Source of the DNA: Bacillota bacterium
GTDB lineage: Bacteria; Bacillota; Clostridia; Christensenellales; CAG-138
Assembly: GCA_023416895.1 (NCBI GenBank)
Contig: JAEZGQ010000147.1
Location: forward strand, 1-11,480
Length of the DNA stretch: 11,480 bases
Direction: 5' to 3'
The stretch's first letter is position 1, and every line of letters starts with the position of its first letter. Position numbers and translations under genes: made by a program. Below the pieces are notes generated by a model that was given only the letters and a program-made list of their open reading frames with translations, searched no databases and was not told the DNA's origin. Positions 5,929 to 11,480 of this stretch are shown here, one piece after another.

Positions 5929-6992
5929 CGCGCTTCCTCCTTTCTCAATATGAGATAAAGGAAAAACGGTGCGCCGATGAAAGCCGTTAGTATGCCTATG
6001 GGTATTTCCGTCGCAAGAAGGTTGCGAGAAACGTTATCTACAATCAAAAGAAACGCTGCCCCGAAGATCATGCTTGCGGGAAGCAGGTATTTATAGTCGC
6101 TGCCTACTGCCTTGCGGCAAAGATGTGGTATCACAAGACCTACCCAGCCGATCATACCGCTCACGGATACGCTTGCGGCCGTAACGAGCGTTGCGCACAG
6201 GATTAGTACCAAGCGATGCGCATCGGGGTTGACGCCCATGGTACGGGCCTCATCGTCGCCAAGCGTTAAAAGATTGATGCGCCAACGTAAAAGAAAAAGC
6301 GGTATCAACCCAAGCGCCATCGGTACGGCAACAAAAGCAACATCCTTCATTTTTGCGCCCGAAAGACTCCCCATGAGCCAATAGGTAATGGCGGGAAGCT
6401 GGTTTGTAGGGTCTGCCACAAGCTTGATGTACGAGGTGCCCGCAGAAAAAAGAGAGCTTATCATGATACCCGCCAGGATCAAATTGACGACCCTTTGCCC
6501 GGGAGCTCTTTGCCCCACTGCGAACACGATGCCAACCGTAACAAGGCTAAACACAAACGCGGAAACGGTGATCATGCCGGTGGAAGCGCCAAGCAAAATA
6601 GCCAGCGCAGCCCCAAAAGCCGCCCCGGATGATGCACCCAAAATATCAGGCGAAGCCATTGGGTTTTGAAACACACCCTGATAGGCTGCACCGGCCGTAG
6701 AAAGGCAGCAGCCTACCAAACACGCAAGAAGGATGCGCGGAAGGCGTATGTTGAACACAACGGTTTCCATTTGCTGCGTCCAAGTTGGTTCAACAGTAAA
6801 CAAGCGGCTCGAAAAAATTCCGATGAGCTCCTTGAACGGCACACCATAGCGGCCAAAGCAAAAGGAAAGCAAAAATACCACAAGCAGCAAAACGGCAAGC
6901 AAAACAAGGCTCCGCATTGCACGCTTATGAAGCAGCACAAAAGCCGGTTGCGTTGATGTTTTTTTGGCGAAAACGGGTTCTTCTCTCTGCAT
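5925..6992 (-). CDS. FecCD/BtuC-type ABC transporter permease
   Basis: A 355-residue, highly hydrophobic membrane subunit of the FecCD family, expected to form about ten membrane helices and act as a homodimer. Family hallmarks are RLPRILLA (83-90), QGVFQNPMASPDILG (105-119), GWVGLVIPH (282-290) and the C-terminal EIPIGILTAFIGAPFFLYLI. About 25 polar residues precede the first helix, slightly long for the family. The ATG at 6990-6992 has only a modest GAGGG ribosome site; Met26 is an alternative start but has no visible ribosome site. It is the first gene of the operon, divergent from the IclR regulator. Known relatives carry cobalamin, heme, ferric siderophores, or molybdate/tungstate; the specificity here is not visible. 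Confidence 0.95.
   Translation of the reverse strand: MQREEPVFAKKTSTQPAFVLLHKRAMRSLVLLAVLLLVVFLLSFCFGRYGVPFKELIGIFSSRLFTVEPTWTQQMETVVFNIRLPRILLACLVGCCLSTAGAAYQGVFQNPMASPDILGASSGAAFGAALAILLGASTGMITVSAFVFSLVTVGIVFAVGQRAPGQRVVNLILAGIMISSLFSAGTSYIKLVADPTNQLPAITYWLMGSLSGAKMKDVAFVAVPMALGLIPLFLLRWRINLLTLGDDEARTMGVNPDAHRLVLILCATLVTAASVSVSGMIGWVGLVIPHLCRKAVGSDYKYLLPASMIFGAAFLLIVDNVSRNLLATEIPIGILTAFIGAPFFLYLILRKEEAR
5926..5943 (-). promoter_or_regulatory. Ribosome binding site fixing a GTG start
   Basis: On the minus strand AAAGGAGG (5936-5943) stands 7 bases before GTG (5926-5928). It lies inside the end of the permease gene and supports GTG as the initiation codon of the ATPase. Confidence 0.82.
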
Positions 6993-7028
6993 GAGCCCTC
7001 GTTATTCTCGAATTAGTATCACACATTT

Positions 7029-7057
7029 ATCATATAGGAGAATCCGAGCTTATACAA
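7029..7057 (-). promoter_or_regulatory. Predicted promoter of the transporter operon
   Basis: On the minus strand TTGTAT (7052-7057, 3/6) is followed after 17 bases by TATGAT (7029-7034, 5/6). Transcription would start near 7022, giving a leader of about 30 bases. That leaves no room for a cobalamin or molybdenum-cofactor riboswitch in the leader. Confidence 0.5.
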
Positions 7058-7064
7058 CAGAATG

Positions 7065-7108
7065 CATTCGGCAATGGCGAATGTTTGTGCTCTATTGCCG
7101 AATGTTTG
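7065..7108. promoter_or_regulatory. Putative operator between permease and IclR genes
   Basis: An 11-bp perfect inverted repeat, CATTCGGCAAT (7065-7075) and ATTGCCGAATG (7094-7104), is separated by 18 bases. The left arm also forms a 6-bp palindrome with CGAATG at 7078-7083 (7-base gap). A 10-bp direct repeat, CGAATGTTTG, occurs at 7078-7087 and 7099-7108, exactly 21 bp apart or about two helical turns. The array lies between the two divergent -35-like elements, and its right end overlaps the regulator's. This is the placement expected of an IclR-family operator that controls its own gene and the transporter operon; binding itself is inferred. Confidence 0.65.
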
Positions 7109-7136
7109 ACTTGTCACCCAATGGCTTATGTTGTAT
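7106..7136 (+). promoter_or_regulatory. Possible promoter of the IclR-family gene
   Basis: TTGACT (7106-7111) is a good -35 match on the plus strand. The -10 is uncertain: TATGTT (7127-7132) gives a 15-base spacer and TTGTAT (7131-7136) gives 19. The ribosome site AAGGAG follows before the ATG at 7160. The -35 overlaps the second operator direct repeat, so a bound repressor would block it. Confidence 0.35.
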
Positions 7137-7159
7137 GCTGAAAGAAAAAAGGAGCTGTT

Positions 7160-7936
7160 ATGCCTGATCGTCCGCTTCATGTAAAATCGGTTGGAAAAGC
7201 CATTCGCCTAATCGACCAACTATCGGAGGTAAAGCGCCCGCTCTCTTTGCAAGAGCTTTCGCAATATGCCCAAATGCCAAAAAGCACTGTACATGGCCTG
7301 CTTGCCCCGCTTCGAGAAGCGGGCTACATCGAGCAGGCATCGGACGGGAAATACCGGTTGGGCATGCGTTTGTTTGAGCTTGGAAGCGTAGTAAGCGCGT
7401 CATGGAACATTCTTTCCGTTGCGCGGGTGTATATGCAGAACATCGCGCTGCAAACAGGGCAATCGGTTCAGCTTTCGGCGATCGACAAATCGGAGCTTCT
7501 CATTTTGGATTGTGCGGATACCAACCGTTCGCTGCGCGTTGTAACAGAGGTTGGCGACAGGCTCCCCCTCCACAGCACCGCATCGGGCAAGGCGCTTCTT
7601 GCGTTTCTACCAATCGCGCAAACAAAAGCACTTCTTCGTGCGGCGGGTATGCCTTCTCTTACCCCGCACACACTTTCCTCCGTTGAGGACATGGAAGCAG
7701 CGCTTGTTAACGTGCGCGAGCAGGGGTATGCCGTGGAAGACGGCGAAAACCGCATTGGTCTTCGCGCGACAGCAGCGCCTATTTTTGACGCGAGCGGTGC
7801 CCCAAAGTATGCGATCGGCGTCATCGGCATGTTTCGCCGCACTTCAGAAGAGGACTTTCTGAGCGCCGCAGCGCTTGTGCGCGACGCGGCACGGGCCATT
7901 TCACGGGAGCTTGGTTACCGCGGGTCGGTTTCATAG
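7160..7936 (+). CDS. IclR-family transcriptional regulator
   Basis: A 258-residue DNA-binding regulator. The N-terminal winged helix-turn-helix is visible as LSLQELSQYAQMPKSTVHGL (28-47) with wing residues DGKYRLG (62-68). The C-terminal IclR effector domain follows, with LHSTASGKALL (137-147), a conserved family segment, and VEDGENRIGLRATAAPIF towards the end. The length is standard. The ATG at 7160 follows AAGGAG. IclR proteins usually sense small organic metabolites and control adjacent catabolic genes; an IclR divergent from a FecBCDE-type importer is less usual than Fur, DtxR or ModE control. The shared operator-like region suggests that it regulates the transporter operon and itself. 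The effector is unknown. Confidence 0.95.
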   Translation: MPDRPLHVKSVGKAIRLIDQLSEVKRPLSLQELSQYAQMPKSTVHGLLAPLREAGYIEQASDGKYRLGMRLFELGSVVSASWNILSVARVYMQNIALQTGQSVQLSAIDKSELLILDCADTNRSLRVVTEVGDRLPLHSTASGKALLAFLPIAQTKALLRAAGMPSLTPHTLSSVEDMEAALVNVREQGYAVEDGENRIGLRATAAPIFDASGAPKYAIGVIGMFRRTSEEDFLSAAALVRDAARAISRELGYRGSVS

Positions 7937-7972
7937 TGCTTTACAACATGTTTGCCGAAAAGGAGAATTTTT

Positions 7973-8269
7973 ATGGAAGATACCCCGCTCTTGCAGAAAA
8001 AACCGGAGGATTGCAACTATTCGTTTTTCTGCCACAAAGCATGTGAGTTTTTCCCCTGCCACAAAACCGACGATCCCGATAATTTTAACTGCCTTTTTTG
8101 CTACTGTCCGCTTTACGCGCTCGGCGAACGCTGCGGCGGCAATTTTAGCTATACCGAAAGCGACATCAAGGATTGCAGCGCCTGCACATTGCCGCACATC
8201 CGCAAAAACTACTCGTACATTATGGAAAAATTCTCCGAAATTTCCGAGCTTGCAAAGCGGCGCGGGTAA
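7973..8269 (+). CDS. Cysteine-rich small-domain protein (probable metal binder)
   Basis: A 98-residue protein with ten cysteines (14, 20, 24, 29, 40, 43, 45, 54, 68, 71) plus His21, His30 and His75, arranged as C-x3-CEFFPCH, NCLFCYCPLY, CGGN and DCSACTLPH. This matches my recollection of the 'cysteine-rich small domain' family (Pfam zf-like, PF04071), a presumed metal-binding module of unknown function that is sometimes attached to or near cobalamin-biosynthesis proteins. The ATG at 7973 is chosen over the upstream in-frame ATG at 7952 because AAGGAG (7960-7965) stands 7 bases before it and the family similarity begins after it. The gene lies 36 bases downstream of the IclR gene, probably co-transcribed, and ends before a strong terminator. 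Cytoplasmic; no signal peptide. Confidence 0.87.
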   Translation: MEDTPLLQKKPEDCNYSFFCHKACEFFPCHKTDDPDNFNCLFCYCPLYALGERCGGNFSYTESDIKDCSACTLPHIRKNYSYIMEKFSEISELAKRRG

Positions 8270-8285
8270 AACCGCAGCGCGCAGC

Positions 8286-8320
8286 AAAAAGCCCGTGGGA
8301 TTGGTTTCCACGGGCTTTTT
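8286..8320. terminator. Bidirectional terminator between convergent genes
   Basis: AAAAAGCCCGTGG (8286-8298) pairs with CCACGGGCTTTTT (8308-8320): a 13-bp perfect inverted repeat with an 8-bp GC-rich core, flanked by A5 and T5. It gives a good U-tract on either strand, ending both the IclR/Cys-rich transcript and the DUF58/transglutaminase transcript. Confidence 0.92.
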
Positions 8321-8330
8321 CTGTTTCCTT

Positions 8331-10595
8331 TCATCGCCCTGTCAGCATACGCCTAAAAAGATAAGGCAAAAGCTTCATCTCGGTTTTGATAAGCCGCTCC
8401 AGCGTAGCATTGAGCGCACAAAAACGCATAACGTCGCTTGATGTAGGTTCTACGAGCGCGTACAACCATAGTGAGACGGCCTCGCAGGCCTCGGATGCCG
8501 CGCTGTGACCGCAGCGTTCATCGAGGCGTCGCGCGAACATGGTAATGGTATCTCCGGTTTTTAGAGTCACGCCCAAGAACCCCGCCTGACGCGTCAGCTT
8601 CAAAAAGCACGCGCTTAGCATTTCCGGCATTTTACCTCGATATTTTCTATAAAACCATTTGTACTGCGTCTCTTTTGGGGAAAGGAGAAACACCGCACGA
8701 AGCAGCACGAACATGCACAGCAGCACAATTATGGCAAGCACAACAATAAGCGTCGCCTTCTCTTGCGGGGTAAGGGCATGAGGCACGTTCTGCAGCTGCT
8801 CCTGCAAGTCTTCTTCCGGCACAGGTGTTTCTTCAGGACTTGCCGTAACTTGCGGTGCCTGAAACGCGGTAAAAGACGTGGACTCTTGAAAATTCCAATC
8901 CGTAGGATCAAATACCACCCAGCCGATGCCCTTGAAGTAAATTTCTGTCCATGCATGCGCCGTAGCGTTTGTCGCAACGTAGGAATTTGGTGAGTCCGGA
9001 TACGCTTCGTTTCGCCTTAGGGCATAGCCCATAACAAACCGCGAAGGAAGCCCTTCGCAGCGTGCAAGCACCGCCATCGCGCTTGCGTAATAGACGCAAT
9101 ACCCCCTGCGCGTATTAAGGAAATATTCAACAAAATCCGTATTCTCGGGCGGAACGCCAGGCATAAGCGTATACGTGCAGTTTTGCGCTAGCCATGCTTC
9201 AATGGCGCACGCCTTTTGGTAAGGCGAAGTAAGCCCCGCGGTAATTGCCTGTGCGGTTTCATACACGGAGGACGGGAGCTCGTCGGGCAAATGCAAATAG
9301 TTGGCGCTCACGGAATCGTATTGCTGATCCAAATCGTCTGCCACGAGCGTTTCAAGTGCAAGAAAGTTATCATCAAACCCTTCCATGCCGCGCCGAAAAA
9401 CCGTGGTGACAAACTCGTAGTAAAGCGATTTTCGCTTGCGCGAGGAGTTTACCTCGCCCTGTGAGGTAAAATAAATTTCCTCCCTGTAGCTGTTGCTGTT
9501 GCTTAGAGAGCGAAGCTGCCCTGCTACAAAAAAAGCGTTGCCTGGCGGCGCATAATCAACGCTCATCTTTGTATTTGTAGTCAGTTTTTCATAAAGTGCC
9601 GCCTCTTCTTCACCCCCAGCGGGACAGTGAAGGGAAAACGCAACATCACGTCGGCTGTTCCAAATCACACTTTGAAAGCGGTACGAATCTACCTTCCCTG
9701 CGTCGTACCACGTTTTTCCATCGTAGCCGTTGTAAACGGCACCTCCCAGGCGTATGGGGTAATTTGTGGTCACCGTCATCACAAGTGTGTTATCGATTTT
9801 TATGTTTCCGCCAAGCCTGCTCCCCAGCGGTGCAAAGCCTGTATCTTTGATGCCAAACGACGCAAACGGCGTGGTGCTTCCATGCGCTGCATCATTTAAA
9901 TCATCGATGAAATATTTAAAAGCATCCACACGCCAGTATCCGTCGTCTACCGGCGACAAAAACAGCGACGCCATTACAATCAGCGGCGCAAATACCACCG
10001 CAAACGCAGGAAGTAAGCGCGTAAAAAGGTTCTCCTCGCTCACAAGCGCGGCATCAATCCGAAGCCCCGTCGCCTTTGCGAGAGAAACCAGCAGCACAGG
10101 TATGCACAAACACGCAATCGTCACAAGGTGCTCGCTGCCCTGCCGCTTGTATAAAGCAAAAACACACGCGAGCAGCACCGGCGGGAGGATGCCCCAAAAG
10201 AAAACTTTGCGGTAATAGAAAAAGGAAATTGCGGTTATGGGAAGGGCAAGAATCGTCAGTGCGAAAAACGGAACGCCCGCTTGTGCAATGTCCTCCTCCT
10301 GCGCAACACCGAAAAAAAGACCGCGCAGAAAATCGTAAACCGTGTTTTCTTCCGGTTGAAATGCCGCTGCAAGACCGAGTACCGCCACGGCAAACACAAG
10401 TACTGCCGGAAATATCCACCACTTGCGTGAAGATAGTACGCAAAACGCAAGTGCGAGCGCGGTTGCAAAAAAGCAGCCCCAGAGCGTTGTTTCTACAAAA
10501 GCAAGCGCAAAAAGAGCCGCGTTAATAACCGTGGCCAAAAGCAAAGAACAAAGAATATCGGTCAAATATGCGGCGATTTTTGCGTTGTTTTTCAT
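8331..10595 (-). CDS. Membrane transglutaminase-like protein (TgpA-type)
   Basis: A 754-residue membrane protein with about seven N-terminal helices (roughly 11-32, 36-54, 59-79, 108-127, 131-149, 157-174, 193-214), a large extracytoplasmic part (about 215-612), one further helix (about 613-640) and a cytoplasmic tail resembling DUF4129. The transglutaminase-like core has a complete triad: Cys500 in RGYCVYYASAM, His547 in HAWTEIYF and Asp563 in VFDPTDWN. A GGAVYNGYDGKTWYD segment earlier in the outer region is typical of TgpA-like proteins. The frame is open upstream to 10688 but overlaps DUF58; ATG at 10593-10595 lies 4 bases after the DUF58 stop and directly before the first membrane helix. 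The biochemical role of this family is largely unknown; it may act on cell-surface proteins or peptides. Confidence 0.93.
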   Translation of the reverse strand: MKNNAKIAAYLTDILCSLLLATVINAALFALAFVETTLWGCFFATALALAFCVLSSRKWWIFPAVLVFAVAVLGLAAAFQPEENTVYDFLRGLFFGVAQEEDIAQAGVPFFALTILALPITAISFFYYRKVFFWGILPPVLLACVFALYKRQGSEHLVTIACLCIPVLLVSLAKATGLRIDAALVSEENLFTRLLPAFAVVFAPLIVMASLFLSPVDDGYWRVDAFKYFIDDLNDAAHGSTTPFASFGIKDTGFAPLGSRLGGNIKIDNTLVMTVTTNYPIRLGGAVYNGYDGKTWYDAGKVDSYRFQSVIWNSRRDVAFSLHCPAGGEEEAALYEKLTTNTKMSVDYAPPGNAFFVAGQLRSLSNSNSYREEIYFTSQGEVNSSRKRKSLYYEFVTTVFRRGMEGFDDNFLALETLVADDLDQQYDSVSANYLHLPDELPSSVYETAQAITAGLTSPYQKACAIEAWLAQNCTYTLMPGVPPENTDFVEYFLNTRRGYCVYYASAMAVLARCEGLPSRFVMGYALRRNEAYPDSPNSYVATNATAHAWTEIYFKGIGWVVFDPTDWNFQESTSFTAFQAPQVTASPEETPVPEEDLQEQLQNVPHALTPQEKATLIVVLAIIVLLCMFVLLRAVFLLSPKETQYKWFYRKYRGKMPEMLSACFLKLTRQAGFLGVTLKTGDTITMFARRLDERCGHSAASEACEAVSLWLYALVEPTSSDVMRFCALNATLERLIKTEMKLLPYLFRRMLTGR

Positions 10596-10599
10596 AACA

Positions 10600-11480
10600 T
10601 CAACCGATTCCTTCCAATGCCAATGCAGCATCGCAGCCCGGTTCCACATAAAGCGTATGGATGCGCCCACCTGAGCGTGCGCCTCCACAAAGCACCAAAG
10701 TGACCGAAGGGAATGTCAGAAGTGCACGCTCGAGGGCTTCGTTAAGCGCGGGTGACGTTTCGCGCGTCAATACAAAAAGCGCACGCGCCGTGCCAGCCAA
10801 AGTGCAAGCTTTGGCAACGGCGAGCGTCAAGTCCTCATTCCCACGGAAAGCAAGAGACGCAAGGTGTTGTTGCAAGCGCTCAAGGTGTGAAATATGCACA
10901 TACTCCTCTTGGTTGTTCGGCGCGGCGCTTGTAATCAGCCGTACCACGCGGTCGCGCGAAAGGCTATGCAGCGCGAGGCTTGCCGCACACTCACAAAGCG
11001 TATCACAATAAATAAGCGCCTCCTCGCCCGTAAGCTTGAAAAGCGAGCTATCCAAAAGCAAGAGCACGCGCTCGCGTTCCGGCAACTCGTATTGCTTGAT
11101 ATAAAGCTGGCCCTGCTGCGCGGATTTCTTCCAGTGAATACGTTTGAGCGGGTCGCCCTTTTGGTAAAGCGCGGCGCCTGCCACATTTTCCCCAAGCTCT
11201 GCCTGCTTCAAATAGGTGTTGCCGAAAAGCTTCGCATCGACCAAATTTGCGTTTGTGACGTTCCCAACCGAAGCTTTCGGAAACACCGTAAGCTCCGCCA
11301 TGCGGTAGTAAGGAAGCCAGCGCATATCGAAGCGCAGCGTCGTAAGCCCGAAAATATCGGTAATTTTAATGCCTGTCATCCCTACGTGGTAGATTCCACG
11401 GTACGGAAGCGCAAGCGGGAGCTCAAATTCCTTCCCGGAAAATGGCGCAAGGCTGAACATCAAATCCGTTTTGTGCCGAA
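10600..11480 (-). CDS. DUF58 protein, partial (N-terminus off window)
   Basis: 292 residues plus the stop are visible. The frame is still open at 11480, so the methionines near 11458-11463 are not taken as the start; the usual N-terminal membrane helices should lie further right. Diagnostic features are the PYRGIYHVG and ITDIFGLTTLRF segments, and KRIHWKKSAQQGQLYIKQYE, the DUF58 signature, coded around 11091-11150. The downstream von Willebrand A-like fold begins LLLLDSS. DUF58 genes form operons with MoxR AAA+ ATPases and transglutaminase-like proteins, as here, and the next gene follows 4 bases after its stop. Their joint role is thought to be assembly or remodelling of envelope or metal-containing proteins; the specific role is unknown. 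Confidence 0.92.
   Translation of the reverse strand, partial: RHKTDLMFSLAPFSGKEFELPLALPYRGIYHVGMTGIKITDIFGLTTLRFDMRWLPYYRMAELTVFPKASVGNVTNANLVDAKLFGNTYLKQAELGENVAGAALYQKGDPLKRIHWKKSAQQGQLYIKQYELPERERVLLLLDSSLFKLTGEEALIYCDTLCECAASLALHSLSRDRVVRLITSAAPNNQEEYVHISHLERLQQHLASLAFRGNEDLTLAVAKACTLAGTARALFVLTRETSPALNEALERALLTFPSVTLVLCGGARSGGRIHTLYVEPGCDAALALEGIG

Noticed and set aside
6993..7159. Cobalamin or molybdenum-cofactor riboswitch upstream of the importer
   Set aside because: The region is only 167 bases, the predicted leader is about 30 bases, and no extended paired structure with known conserved elements was seen; the repeats look like a protein operator.
10596..10688. Upstream extension of the transglutaminase frame
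   Set aside because: It would overlap the end of DUF58, has no suitable ribosome site, and adds residues unlike the family; ATG at 10595 directly precedes the first membrane helix.
1..11480. CRISPR arrays, tRNA/rRNA genes, insertion sequences or phage genes
   Set aside because: Gaps between genes are short and accounted for by promoters and terminators; no repeat-spacer pattern, cloverleaf, transposase or terminal inverted repeats were seen by eye.

Overview
The window is bacterial and looks like Bacillota (Clostridia-like). Strong purine-rich Shine-Dalgarno sites stand close to the starts, TTG and GTG starts are used, the substrate-binding protein is a lipoprotein, no outer-membrane parts are seen, and there is a Cys-rich small-domain protein of a kind I recall mainly from Clostridia and archaea. 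Base composition looks near 50% GC by eye. No mobile element, CRISPR array, tRNA or rRNA was recognised. The content is a dense set of ordinary genes, with one unusual operon in the middle.

Left part (1-2160). A PP2C-type protein phosphatase runs off the left edge on the minus strand. An aldo/keto reductase of the Kv-beta-like type is divergent to it, and their promoters appear to overlap head-on around 479-537. The reductase ends at a clear terminator (1557-1582). A small protein with a C-terminal J-domain converges on it from the right; it starts at TTG behind a near-perfect ribosome site and has its own plausible promoter.

Central part (2128-8320). A five-gene minus-strand operon runs from about 6992 to 2173: FecCD/BtuC-type permease, ABC ATPase, class I SAM methyltransferase, lipoprotein substrate-binding protein, XdhC-family molybdenum-cofactor chaperone. 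The first four genes overlap by 1-4 bases, so the methyltransferase is physically and translationally part of the transporter cassette. XdhC follows after a 74-base gap containing a strong hairpin, and a terminator closes the operon. An IclR-family regulator is divergent from the permease. The 167-base gap between them holds an 11-bp inverted repeat and a 10-bp direct repeat between two promoter-like elements, the layout expected of an operator controlling both directions. Downstream of the regulator is a 98-residue protein with 10 cysteines, then a strong bidirectional terminator. The system most likely imports a metal oxyanion, metal chelate or corrinoid. XdhC points towards molybdenum (compare the MolBCA molybdate importer, which is of the same ABC type); the Cys-rich protein points weakly towards corrinoids. 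The substrate cannot be settled from the sequence.

Right part (8331-11480). A membrane transglutaminase-like protein with an intact Cys/His/Asp triad and an upstream DUF58 protein (start beyond the window) form the last two genes of a classic MoxR-DUF58-transglutaminase operon. The MoxR ATPase would be expected just beyond 11480.
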